Source of the DNA: Acidobacteriota bacterium
Lineage (GTDB): Bacteria; Acidobacteriota; Terriglobia; Bryobacterales; Bryobacteraceae
Direction: 5' to 3'
NCBI GenBank assembly: GCA_021778335.1
Contig: JAJYCN010000014.1
Location: 1 to 36,839 of the forward strand
Length of the DNA stretch: 36,839 bases
Part shown: one piece after another, positions 1 through 8,427 of the stretch
How positions within the stretch are numbered: position 1 is the stretch's first letter
Layout of the letters: each line of letters starts with the position of its first letter
The notes under the pieces: generated by a model
What the model was told of the DNA's origin: nothing
What the model saw: only the letters and a program-made list of their open reading frames with translations
Databases searched by the model: none
Program-made: the position numbers and the translations under genes

Positions 1-1105
1 TCGCACCCGTAGGTGTAAGCTTGCCCGAAGCCGGATCGACACGGAAGATCACGATCGAATCCGAATTCTGGTTCGCCGCGAACAGGTAGCGGCCCGTGGG
101 GTCGAGCGCGAAGTTGCGCGGCTCCTTGCCGCCGGTGTTGGCGCGCTCCACAAGGGTCATGTGCCCGGTAACCGGCGAGATGGAGAAGACCGAGATGCTC
201 TCGTGGCCGCGGTCGGAGGCATAGACAAACCGCCCGGACCGGCTGACGGCGATCTCGGCGGCCGTGTTCTCCTGCTTGAAATCGTCGGGCGCGAGTTGCA
301 TGGTCTGAAGCCTGGTCAGCGTGCCGGTCTTCCCATCCCAGGCCAGCGCCGTGACGGTGTGCGCCATCTCGCTGGCCAGATAACCGAAGCGGCCGTTCGG
401 GGTAAAGGCAAAATGCCGCGGACCGGCGGCCGGCGGACCATCGTAGGCCGGTGGCGTATTCGGCGTGAGCGTTCCCTTGCTGTCGTCGAAGCGATAAACC
501 AGAACTTTGTCCAGACCCAGATCGGCGGAAAGGACGAACTTGTTCCCCGGCGCCGCTTCAATCCAGTGCGCGTGCGGGCCTCGCTGCCTTTTGGGATTCG
601 CCCCTTTGCCTTGATGCTGGTCGAAAGACGTCGCTTCTCCGAGGCTTCCATCAGCCTTCACCGGATACACGATGACGCTCCCCGACCCGTAGTTGGCGGC
701 CATCAGATAGCGGCCGGCGTGGTCGAGCGAAATGTAGCAAGGGCCGTTGCCGCGCGTGGACACTACGTTCAGCGCCTTCAGTTTTCCGGTGCCCGCTTCG
801 ACGGCGAAAGAGTGAACGGAGCCTTCCCGGCTCTCGTCCACCGCGTAGGCGAACTTCCGGTTCGGGTGAACGATGACGAACGAAGGATTCGGCGTCGCTG
901 CCGCCAGGAACGGTTCCGAGACGGCCCCGGTCGCCTCGTTGAAACGCACCGCGTAAATGCCCTCACTGTGAGGCCCGGTGTACGTGCCGAGGTAGACGAG
1001 GCGTCCCCCGGCGGCGGGCGTTCCCGGCGCGGCAGCCCAAGCCAAAAGCCCAAGCCCGGAGCAGACAGACAGCGATGCCAGAATCGCCCGGCGGGAGATT
1101 CTCAT
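1..1105 (-). CDS. Secreted lactonase family beta-propeller protein (6-phosphogluconolactonase-like), 3' end off window
   Basis: This frame is absent from the ORF track because it has no stop inside the window; I translated it from the reverse strand. It begins MRISRRAILAS and has an N-terminal hydrophobic signal-like segment of about 25 residues, then motifs typical of the 7-bladed lactonase family (PF10282): LGTYTGPHSEGIY, TPNPSFVIVHPN, ADLGLDKVLVYRF, GPRHFAFTPNGRFGY, AAEIAVSRSGRFVYASDRGHESI and GGKEPRNFALDPTGRYLFAANQNSDS. About 368 codons are visible, so probably only the last 10-20 residues are missing. The family hydrolyses sugar lactones such as 6-phosphogluconolactone. A signal peptide makes the cytosolic pentose-phosphate role less likely and suggests a periplasmic sugar-lactone substrate, which is inference. 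Its ATG overlaps the TGA of the upstream BON lipoprotein (ATGA), so the two are probably co-translated. Confidence 0.88.
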   Translation of the reverse strand, partial: MRISRRAILASLSVCSGLGLLAWAAAPGTPAAGGRLVYLGTYTGPHSEGIYAVRFNEATGAVSEPFLAAATPNPSFVIVHPNRKFAYAVDESREGSVHSFAVEAGTGKLKALNVVSTRGNGPCYISLDHAGRYLMAANYGSGSVIVYPVKADGSLGEATSFDQHQGKGANPKRQRGPHAHWIEAAPGNKFVLSADLGLDKVLVYRFDDSKGTLTPNTPPAYDGPPAAGPRHFAFTPNGRFGYLASEMAHTVTALAWDGKTGTLTRLQTMQLAPDDFKQENTAAEIAVSRSGRFVYASDRGHESISVFSISPVTGHMTLVERANTGGKEPRNFALDPTGRYLFAANQNSDSIVIFRVDPASGKLTPTGA

Positions 1106-2067
1106 TGCGGCGCCACCTCCACATTCACCGGCGCCTGCAGCGTGAAGTTCAACAGCGTTTCCGCTGGAATTTTCACCTGCTGGCCGTGCGTAAACACCTG
1201 GTAGCCCGCAACACCGCCGCCGCCCACCGCCGCGCCAATCGCCGCTCCCTTTCCGCCGCCGGTGATCGCGCCGAGAATCGCACCGGCCGCCGCGCCGATC
1301 CCGCTCCGTTCGAGCGTCTGCTTGCCGCGCGCCTTGCCCTTCACGTCATACACGTTGCTCTGCAGCGGCACACGCTGGCCATTTACGTTCATGCTGACCA
1401 ACTGCAACTCCAGGTTGCTCTGGCCCCGGACCCTGCCCGCGCTCTGCGCCTCGGCCAGACGAACCGTCACATCGGTGTGGCGCGGCACAACAACCTGGTC
1501 GTTCAACCGGATCGAATCGTCGAGCGATGCCCGGAATTGCTGGCCGGTCGAATTGGTCGCCGAGTCGACGCTGTCGATCATCCGGATCGTAATCGGCGTG
1601 CCGCTGGGAATGGTCACCGCGACGGGTTGAGGCGGCCCGCTCGCGCCGGGCCCGCCCATGCCCGGAGGATTGTTCGGCGATGCGACACCGCCCCCGCCGC
1701 CTCCGCCCCCGCCGTTGTCAGGCGGCCCGTTCTGTTCCGCGCCCCCGGCCGTCTCCCCGTTGATGCCGCGCCGGGCCGACGATCCTCCCGGCACCTTGAT
1801 CTGGTCGTCCACGCGCGCCACGCCCGGCGTGTCGTTCGCAATCTTTACCGCCTTCAGTTCAAGGTTCGAGTTGGGCACATCGCCGCTCAGGGTCACCGCG
1901 CCGTTCTGGACGGCTACGTTGATGTTCGTACTCCGCAGATCGGGATCCGAAAACAGTTTCGCCTTGATGTCGTTGGCCAATGTGTCGTCGCTGGGCTTTT
2001 TCGAACAACCCGTGGCAAGCGCCAACAAGGCCACCACGCTGATTGCCGCTATCTTGATGCTCCGCAT
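1102..2067 (-). CDS. BON-domain lipoprotein with glycine-rich linker and glycine-zipper C-terminus
   Basis: The protein starts MRSIKIAAISVVALLALATGC, a lipoprotein signal with the lipobox LATGC, so it should be lipid-anchored at Cys21. A BON domain follows (residues roughly 25-95: DIKAKLFSDPDLRSTNINVAVQNGAVTLSGDV), a fold linked to membrane or phospholipid binding. Next is a very Gly/Pro-rich linker (GPPDNGGGGGGGGG) and a beta-rich segment. A glycine-zipper stretch comes last (AAAGAILGAITGGGKGAAIGAAVGGGGVAG), like those in outer-membrane lipoproteins. The ORF track begins five codons earlier; I prefer the second ATG because AGGGGA lies just upstream of it and the signal peptide then starts cleanly. 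The stop overlaps the lactonase start. Its exact role is unknown; envelope maintenance is a reasonable guess. Confidence 0.85.
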   Translation of the reverse strand: MRSIKIAAISVVALLALATGCSKKPSDDTLANDIKAKLFSDPDLRSTNINVAVQNGAVTLSGDVPNSNLELKAVKIANDTPGVARVDDQIKVPGGSSARRGINGETAGGAEQNGPPDNGGGGGGGGGVASPNNPPGMGGPGASGPPQPVAVTIPSGTPITIRMIDSVDSATNSTGQQFRASLDDSIRLNDQVVVPRHTDVTVRLAEAQSAGRVRGQSNLELQLVSMNVNGQRVPLQSNVYDVKGKARGKQTLERSGIGAAAGAILGAITGGGKGAAIGAAVGGGGVAGYQVFTHGQQVKIPAETLLNFTLQAPVNVEVAPQ

Positions 2068-2283
2068 CTGGTCCCCTACCATTTCCCTTGATGGATTGTC
2101 CGCCGGCGGCGCACGAGGTCCCGCTCGGTCCTTCTGATTCTATCCGAATCTTTCCGGGCCGCATCGATTTGTTTCCCGATCTCCACGCGGAAGAAATCCA
2201 AAATCCACCGAGCCTCGTATCCCTGGTGTTGTACCGCGAACCGGCCGCGCAGCCGGACGCGAATTCTTAACGGAGAAAACACC

Positions 2284-3138
2284 ATGCCGGACTCAATTCA
2301 ATATCCCGGACGCCGGAGCTTTTTCAAGACCGCGGGCTTCGCGGGCCTGGGCGCGACCGCCGTCCTTGCCGCCGGACATCTGAACCCCGCCAGGGCGGAC
2401 TTCGACACCGCCGCGCTTCCCGACGATCCCAACTCGATCTTCACCGCGGCTCTGATCGCCGAAGATCTGGCGACAACCTTTTATTACAACGGGCTGGTCG
2501 GCGGCGTCATTCAGGACCCCGCACTGGCCGGACCGGGCGGGAGCGCCATGGCGGTTTCGTCTTCCGGCAACGTGGGGAATGTCAACTATCTGCAGGCGGC
2601 GCTCAGCCAGGAGATCGCGCACGCCGGCCTGATGCGGTCGTTGCTCGGCGGAGCCTCGGCGGCGACGGATCCGTATCAGACCTTCTACTTCCCGAAAGGG
2701 ACCTTTGACGCGCTGGCCTCGTTCACCGGGATGCTGAACGCGCTCGAGAACGCCTTCATCGGCGCATATCTCGCCGCGGTCCGCCAGTTCGCCTTCATGG
2801 CCTCGCGGCCGGATATATACTACTTCAACAAGACCAACACGCACACTTTCAACCGCGACGATTTGAGTTACTTCGCCCAGGTGTCGGCCTCGATCCTAGG
2901 CGTCGAGTGCGAGCATCGCGTCCTGGGCCGCGTGATTTCGAACACGAATCCGGCCAACCAGCTCAACTACGAGTCGACAGACGGGATCGTGACGGTGTTC
3001 CACGGCCCGAACTCCGCCGTGAACGCGTTGCTGCCGTTCCTCAATCCGAGCACCGGCCCCGCCTACTCGTTCGCCACCGCGGTCGCGGATCAGAGCATGG
3101 TGTCGATTCCGTCCTCCGGCGGGCCGCCCAGCGAATAA
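2284..3138 (+). CDS. Tat-exported ferritin-like domain protein
   Basis: The N-terminus carries a twin-arginine signal (GRRSFFKTAGFAGLGA, residues 9-24) with probable cleavage after ARA near residue 38, so it is exported folded. The body resembles the ferritin-like family PF13668, a four-helix bundle. Candidate metal ligands are spaced as in ferritin-like proteins: E60 (LIAEDLA), E110 and H113 (SQEIAH), E155 (NALENAF), and E208/E210/H211 (GVECEHR). Export through Tat fits assembly of a metal centre in the cytoplasm. No ferroxidase activity can be claimed from sequence alone. A GGAG ribosome-binding site lies upstream of the ATG. The next gene begins 44 bases downstream on the same strand and is also a Tat substrate. 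The intergenic region to the left is shared with the divergent BON lipoprotein. Confidence 0.85.
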   Translation: MPDSIQYPGRRSFFKTAGFAGLGATAVLAAGHLNPARADFDTAALPDDPNSIFTAALIAEDLATTFYYNGLVGGVIQDPALAGPGGSAMAVSSSGNVGNVNYLQAALSQEIAHAGLMRSLLGGASAATDPYQTFYFPKGTFDALASFTGMLNALENAFIGAYLAAVRQFAFMASRPDIYYFNKTNTHTFNRDDLSYFAQVSASILGVECEHRVLGRVISNTNPANQLNYESTDGIVTVFHGPNSAVNALLPFLNPSTGPAYSFATAVADQSMVSIPSSGGPPSE

Positions 3139-3182
3139 AGGCGCCTCGCGGGGAAGCCGCCGTCCCGATAAAGTAGAAGGCA

Positions 3183-5897
3183 ATGAAAAACGGCCAGGGC
3201 ACGGGACGGCGGACTTTCTTGCGGCAAGTGGCGGTGGGAGTCGGGGCGGCGCAGGCGGCGCCAGGGGCGGCACAAGCTGCACCCCGGCAGACAGGCGCGG
3301 CCTCGAAACCCGAGTTGTCTTTCCCCCGCAGGTTCACCGGGCAGCATCTTGCCCGCATCGCGTTTCCGTTGGGCGGTGTCGCCGCGGGCAGCGTAAGCCT
3401 CGGCGGGCGCGGCCAATTGTGCGATTGGGAGATCTTCAACCGCCCCAACAAAGGCTTCGCCCCGGACTACGCCCTCGCCTCGATCTGGGTCCAGACCGGC
3501 GGCGGGAAGCCCATCGCGCGGGTGCTCGAGTCGCGCATTCTGCCTCCGTATGAGGGCGCCGACGGGCTCGGCTCGAAGAACGCGCCGGGACTCCCGCGCC
3601 TGGCCTCCGCCACCTTCGCCGGCGAATATCCGCTGGCGCGCATCGAGTTTGAAGATTCCGAACTGCCCGTCGAGGTCAGCCTGGACGCGTTCTCGCCGTT
3701 CATCCCGCTCGACCCCGATGACTCCGGCCTGCCCGTCGCCGTTCTGCGCTACCGCGTGCGCAATCACGGCGGCAAGCCCGCGAGCGTGTCCATCGCCTAT
3801 TCGCTCGATAACCCGGTGCGCATGGCGTCGGCCCCGCACGGCGCGGCTACGGCCGAGCCTCACGACGGGCGCGAGAACACGTGGCGCACGGGAGCGGCAG
3901 CGCTGGCCGGCTTCGAGATGAGCAACAGCGCGCTCGATGGGTCCCATCCGATGCGCGGCACGCTGGCGCTCGCGGTAATGACGCCCGCCGGCGCCACTGT
4001 CACGCACTGGTCCGGTTGGCCGCGGGGGCGCTGGTGGAACTCGCCGCTGCATTTCTGGGATCGCTTCTCGGCCGCGGGACAACTCGACGGCGAACCGGAG
4101 CACCCCGGACTCACCGCCGCGCTCTGCCTGAGCCAGACCATCGAACCCGGCCACGAAGCCGTCTACCCGTTTCTTCTCGCCTGGCACTTTCCAAACCGCA
4201 CGCCGGGCTGGTGCGGCTGGTCGGCGCCGGAGGGCCACAAGGACACCGTCATCGGCAATTACTACTGCACACGTTTTGCCGGCGCCTGGGCGGCGGCCGA
4301 ATACTGCGCCGGGCATCTCGAACAACTCGAGCGCCGCACCCGTGCTTTTGCCGGCGCGCTTCGCGAAAGCACCCTGCCCGCGGCCGTGAAGGAAGCCGCG
4401 AGCGCGAATCTTTCCACGCTCGCCACTACCACGTGTTTCCGCACCGCCGACGGCGCCTTCCACGGCTTCGAGGGCGTGAACGATCAATCCGGCTGCTGCT
4501 TCGGCAACTGCACGCACGTCTGGAACTACGAGACCGCAACGGCGCACCTCTTCCCCACGTTCGCGCGTTCGCTGCGCGAGGCCGCCTTCGGCTTCTCGAT
4601 GGACGATGCCGGCGCGATTCACTTCCGCCAGCTCCTACCCGACGGCATCGCGCGCAGCGGGTTCGCAGCCGCAGACGGGCAGATGGGCCAGATCCTGCAC
4701 ACGTATCTCGACTGGCTGCTCTCCGGAGACGACGCCTGGCTGAAGGGCATCTGGCCGCGCGTGCGCAAAGCGCTCGAGTTCGCCTGGATCCCCGGCGGCT
4801 GGGACGCCAACCGCGACGGTGTGATGGAAGGCGTGCAGCACAACACCTACGACGTCGAGTTCTACGGCCCAAACCCGCAGTGCGGCATTTACTACCTCGG
4901 CGCGCTGCGCGCGGCCTCCGAGATGGCCCGCGCCGTAGGCGACAACAACGCCGCTGCCGGGTACAAGTCCCTGTTCGAGCGCGGCAGTAAGTGGGTCGAC
5001 GCGAACCTATTCAATGGCGAGTTCTACATCCAGCGGACGCGCGGTTTCACGGCCGATGAAATCGCTCCGGCGCTGCGTAGCGATATGGGTTCGCAGAATA
5101 CCGAGCATCCCGAATATCAGGTCGGGGAGGGCTGTCTGGTCGATCAACTCGTCGGCCAGTATCTGGCCGAAGTCGCCGGCCTCGGCGCGCTGCTCGATCC
5201 GGTCCATGTCCGCCGCGCGCTTCAGTCGGTGTATGAGTACAACTACAAACGCGCGCTGTATCATCACGAATGCGTCGAGCGTACCTTCGCGCTAAATGGC
5301 GAATCCGCGCTCGTCATCTGCGACTACGGCAAGGCCACGCGCCCCAATGTTCCTTTCCCCTACTTCGGCGAAGTGATGACGGGCTTCGAGTACTCGACCG
5401 CCGCGCACATGATCTTCGCCGGCATGGAAAAAGAAGGCGTCGAGTGCATCACCAACATCCGCGCCCGCTACGACGGCGAGAAGCGCAACCCGTGGGACGA
5501 GGCCGAGTGCGGGCGCCATTACGCGCGCGCGATGGCGGCCTGGTCGGCGGTGCTGGGTTTGAGCGGCTTCCGTTATCACGGCCCGGAGGAGGCCATCACC
5601 GCGGCGCCGCGCGTGACCGCGGCGAACTTCCGCTGCTTCTGGTCCGCCGCAAGCGGTTGGGGCGAGTTCTCGCTCGAGCGCGGCGCGGCGACTAACTTCG
5701 AACTGCGCGTAATCGAGGGGCGGCTTCCGTGCCACTCCGTCGCCGTTCCCACGCGGGCCGGCGCCGTGAAACTGGCGCTCGGAGATCAGGCCTTGCCCCA
5801 TACTGCACGCCGCGAGCAGGGCATGCTGACGGCGACGCTCAACGCCCCGGTGACCATCCCTACAGGCGGGCGGCTCACGCTGCGCATCGGCGCGTAG
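3183..5897 (+). CDS. Tat-exported GH116-like glycosidase (bile-acid beta-glucosidase/GBA2 family)
   Basis: This 904-residue protein has a twin-arginine signal (GRRTFLRQVAVG) followed by Ala/Gly-rich sequence. The N-terminal beta domain (about 45-340) opens with FTGQHLARIAFPLGGVAAGSVSLGGRGQLCDWEIFNRP, typical of GH116/GBA2. The (alpha/alpha)6 DUF608 domain (about 400-800) follows. E549 in MEGVQHNTYDVEF matches the expected nucleophile region of the family. By my recollection of human GBA2, its acid/base Asp (in SDEVW) aligns with YFGEVMTG here, where the residue is G729; D714 (CDYGK) is nearby. So the enzyme belongs to the family, but standard beta-glucosidase chemistry is uncertain. Likely substrates are glycosides in the periplasm or outside the cell. 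An AGAAGG site precedes the ATG. hutF starts 26 bases downstream. Confidence 0.85.
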   Translation: MKNGQGTGRRTFLRQVAVGVGAAQAAPGAAQAAPRQTGAASKPELSFPRRFTGQHLARIAFPLGGVAAGSVSLGGRGQLCDWEIFNRPNKGFAPDYALASIWVQTGGGKPIARVLESRILPPYEGADGLGSKNAPGLPRLASATFAGEYPLARIEFEDSELPVEVSLDAFSPFIPLDPDDSGLPVAVLRYRVRNHGGKPASVSIAYSLDNPVRMASAPHGAATAEPHDGRENTWRTGAAALAGFEMSNSALDGSHPMRGTLALAVMTPAGATVTHWSGWPRGRWWNSPLHFWDRFSAAGQLDGEPEHPGLTAALCLSQTIEPGHEAVYPFLLAWHFPNRTPGWCGWSAPEGHKDTVIGNYYCTRFAGAWAAAEYCAGHLEQLERRTRAFAGALRESTLPAAVKEAASANLSTLATTTCFRTADGAFHGFEGVNDQSGCCFGNCTHVWNYETATAHLFPTFARSLREAAFGFSMDDAGAIHFRQLLPDGIARSGFAAADGQMGQILHTYLDWLLSGDDAWLKGIWPRVRKALEFAWIPGGWDANRDGVMEGVQHNTYDVEFYGPNPQCGIYYLGALRAASEMARAVGDNNAAAGYKSLFERGSKWVDANLFNGEFYIQRTRGFTADEIAPALRSDMGSQNTEHPEYQVGEGCLVDQLVGQYLAEVAGLGALLDPVHVRRALQSVYEYNYKRALYHHECVERTFALNGESALVICDYGKATRPNVPFPYFGEVMTGFEYSTAAHMIFAGMEKEGVECITNIRARYDGEKRNPWDEAECGRHYARAMAAWSAVLGLSGFRYHGPEEAITAAPRVTAANFRCFWSAASGWGEFSLERGAATNFELRVIEGRLPCHSVAVPTRAGAVKLALGDQALPHTARREQGMLTATLNAPVTIPTGGRLTLRIGA

Positions 5898-5923
5898 GGC
5901 CAAAGCCGCGCTACGCTGGTCGC

Positions 5924-7300
5924 TTGGAACCGGCGCCGGAAACCGCATGGCTTCCCGATCTGCTCTACGACGGAGAATCGTTTCGCTCCGGCGCGGCGCT
6001 CGTCGTCTCCCAAGGACGCATCGTCCGTCTCTCCCGCGACGCAACGGATCTCGCCCAAGCCCGCCGCCTTCCAAACCGCGCGCTGCTGCCCGGCCTGGTC
6101 AACGCCCACTCGCATAGCTTCCAACGCGTGCTCCGCGGCCGCACGGAACGGCGCGGCGCGCAAAGCCGCGACACGTTCTGGACCTGGCGCGAAAGCATGT
6201 ACCATGCGGCGGAAAGGATGTCGCCCGAAGCCGTGTATCAGGCGGCCCGCATGGCGTTCGTCGAGATGCTGCGGAACGGCATCACCACGGTGGGCGAGTT
6301 CCATTATCTGCACCATCAGCCCAGCGGCGCGCCGTACGATGACCGGAATCTGCTGGCCCGCGCGGTGCTTCGCGCCGCCGCCGGCACGGGGATACGTATT
6401 GTCCTTCTGCCAACGGCTTATGCCCGCGCGGGTTCCGGGCGCCCGCTCGAGCCCGCCCAGCAACGCTTCGTCACGCCGGACCCCGAAGATTTTCTCGCCG
6501 ATACCGAGGCTCTACGCAATTCCCTGCCCGAAAGCGCAACGCTCGGGGTCGCGCCACACAGTGTCCGCGCGCTTCCGGTCGACTATCTCGAACACATCGC
6601 CGCCTACGCCCGCGCCAACGCGTTGCCGCTGCACATCCACGCCGCCGAGCAGCCCGCGGAAATCGAAGCCTGTCTCGCCGAACACAACCTGCGCCCGGTG
6701 GAACTGCTGGCAGCGCGCGGCCTTCTCGGCCCGCGCACCACGCTCATCCACGCCATCCACGTCACGCCGGAGGAGATTGCGCATCTCGCCTCCTCCGGCG
6801 CGCGCGTCTGCGCCTGTCCAACAACGGAGCGCAATCTCGGCGACGGAATCGTGGATGCGCGCAGTCTTGTTGCGGCCCACGTGCCCGTCTGCCTCGGCTC
6901 GGACAGCCACGCGCAAATCGACCTGCTGGAAGACGCCCGCGAACTCGAGTTGCATCTCCGCCTCCGAAGCCTCGAGCGCGCCGTGCTCGCCCCGGATTCG
7001 AGCGCAGGCTCGCTCGCCGCGCGCCTGTTCGCCTGCGCCACCCAGGCGGGAGCCGAAAGCCTTGGAATCCCGGCGGGCGTCGCCGACTTTTTCACCGTCT
7101 CGCTCGACGACCCCGCGCTCGCCGGCGCGGACGCGGATTCGCTGTTGAGCCACATCGTATTCGCCGGAGGCCGCCCCGCGATTCGCGATGTCTTCGTCGC
7201 GGGCAAGCCGGTGGTCGAGGACGGACGTCATCCTCTCGAAACCGAAGTTACACGCGAATTTGCCGCGCTGCAGCGGGAACTATGGAGCAGCGCGCCATGA
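5924..7300 (+). CDS. hutF: Formimidoylglutamate deiminase
   Basis: This amidohydrolase would convert N-formimidoyl-L-glutamate to N-formyl-L-glutamate and ammonia in histidine degradation. Metal-site and active-site motifs are present: LPGLVNAHSHSFQR, then HIHAAEQPAEIEAC, LIHAIHVTPEEI and CLGSDSHAQIDLLEDARELE, the HutF pattern within the ATZ/TRZ-like amidohydrolases. The ORF track starts far upstream at 5729, inside the GH116 gene. I chose the TTG at 5924 (LEPAPETAWLPDLLYDGESF), which gives 458 residues, the usual HutF size, and lies just after the upstream stop. No clear Shine-Dalgarno sequence precedes it, so the start is the least certain part. No hutH, hutU, hutI or hutG is in the window. 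The next gene overlaps its stop codon. Confidence 0.87.
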   Translation: MEPAPETAWLPDLLYDGESFRSGAALVVSQGRIVRLSRDATDLAQARRLPNRALLPGLVNAHSHSFQRVLRGRTERRGAQSRDTFWTWRESMYHAAERMSPEAVYQAARMAFVEMLRNGITTVGEFHYLHHQPSGAPYDDRNLLARAVLRAAAGTGIRIVLLPTAYARAGSGRPLEPAQQRFVTPDPEDFLADTEALRNSLPESATLGVAPHSVRALPVDYLEHIAAYARANALPLHIHAAEQPAEIEACLAEHNLRPVELLAARGLLGPRTTLIHAIHVTPEEIAHLASSGARVCACPTTERNLGDGIVDARSLVAAHVPVCLGSDSHAQIDLLEDARELELHLRLRSLERAVLAPDSSAGSLAARLFACATQAGAESLGIPAGVADFFTVSLDDPALAGADADSLLSHIVFAGGRPAIRDVFVAGKPVVEDGRHPLETEVTREFAALQRELWSSAP

Positions 7301-8427
7301 AGCCGGTTGAAAAAATCCTCCTCGACCTCGTCGCCATCCCCACCGTCTCGGCGCAGAGCAACGAGCCGCTCATCGACTATGCCCAAACATTCTTCGCCCC
7401 GAATGTTTGGGCGTTCCGCCGCTACCCCTACCGCGATTCCGCCGGGACCCTCAAGGTCAACCTCGTCGCGCGCACGCGCCGCCCTCCCCGCGCCCGCCCG
7501 GCCCTCGCGCTCGTCTGCCACACCGACACCGTCCCTTACGAAGCCTCCTGGCGCGAAGCCGTGAAACCCGTTCTCCGCCGCGGCAGAATCTATGGCCGCG
7601 GAAGCTCGGACGTGAAAGGCTTCCTGGCCTGCATCCTCTCGGCCGTCTCCGCGTTCGATGACGCCTCGCTCGCCGCGCCGCTCGAAGTGGCGCTTACCGC
7701 CGAGGAGGAAATCGGCTGCGTCGGAGCGAAACGCCTGGCCGCCGCGAAAGCCGTGCGAGCGCCGCGTCTCATCGTCGGCGAGCCGACCCGACTCACTCCC
7801 ATCTACGCCGGAAAGGGCTACGGCCTGGCGGAAATCGTGGTGCGAGGCCGCGAAGCCCACAGCGCGTTCCCCGCCGCCGGACGCTCCGCCATCTTCGACG
7901 CCGCCCGCGTCCTCGCCTCCATCGAACGCGCCGCGAAACGTCTCGAACGCCCGCGCCACACAGCCTTCGACCCGCCGCACGCCACCGTCAACGTAGGCCT
8001 CATCCGCGGGGGCACGGCGAAAAACATCATCCCCGGCGAATGCCGCATTACGGTGGAATGGCGCCCGGTCCCCGGCGAACCGCCCGACCGCGCCCTGAGT
8101 CTCATCGAAGAAGAATTGAACCGCCTGCGGCGCCGCGTCCCCGCGCTCGATGCCGAAATCCATCCGCTCCGCCTGGATCCGCCCTTCGAACCAAGCCAGC
8201 AAACCGAACTGCGCGACCTGCTCAGCCGCCTCGGCGGCCACGCGCCATCGACGGTCCCCTTCGGCGCCGAAGCCGCGCACTTACGCCCGAGCGGCGGGGA
8301 AGCGGTCGTCTTCGGCCCCGGCGACATGACCACAGCCCACCGCACCGGCGAATACGTGCCCGTTGCACAACTCCGCGCCTGCGTCCGCCATCTCCAGGCG
8401 GCGGTGGCTCACTTCTGCAAAGGTTAG
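7297..8427 (+). CDS. M20 family amidohydrolase, ArgE-like N-acyl amino acid deacylase
   Basis: This zinc-dependent M20 protein of 376 residues follows the acetylornithine deacetylase (ArgE) pattern. Metal-ligand and catalytic motifs are VCHTDTVPY, GRGSSDVKGFLAC (bridging Asp), TAEEEIGC (catalytic Glu pair) and a C-terminal TTAHRTGEYV His. The dimerisation domain includes GREAHSAFP and NVGLIRGGTAKNIIPGECRITVEWRP. I chose the ATG at 7297 because GGAG lies about eight bases upstream and the ATG overlaps the hutF TGA (ATGA), which implies translational coupling. ArgE would make ornithine from N-acetylornithine. The coupling to hutF also allows a role in deformylating N-formylglutamate, which is inference. 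Its stop overlaps the convergent aldolase stop by four bases. Confidence 0.85.
   Translation: MKPVEKILLDLVAIPTVSAQSNEPLIDYAQTFFAPNVWAFRRYPYRDSAGTLKVNLVARTRRPPRARPALALVCHTDTVPYEASWREAVKPVLRRGRIYGRGSSDVKGFLACILSAVSAFDDASLAAPLEVALTAEEEIGCVGAKRLAAAKAVRAPRLIVGEPTRLTPIYAGKGYGLAEIVVRGREAHSAFPAAGRSAIFDAARVLASIERAAKRLERPRHTAFDPPHATVNVGLIRGGTAKNIIPGECRITVEWRPVPGEPPDRALSLIEEELNRLRRRVPALDAEIHPLRLDPPFEPSQQTELRDLLSRLGGHAPSTVPFGAEAAHLRPSGGEAVVFGPGDMTTAHRTGEYVPVAQLRACVRHLQAAVAHFCKG

Noticed and set aside
161-1204. 347-residue plus-strand ORF
   Set aside because: Antisense to the lactonase, whose motifs are unmistakable on the minus strand.
2088-2270. 60-residue ORF between the BON lipoprotein and the ferritin-like gene
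   Set aside because: No ribosome-binding site or recognisable motif; the stretch is better read as the divergent promoter region, though I could not pick a firm -35/-10 pair.
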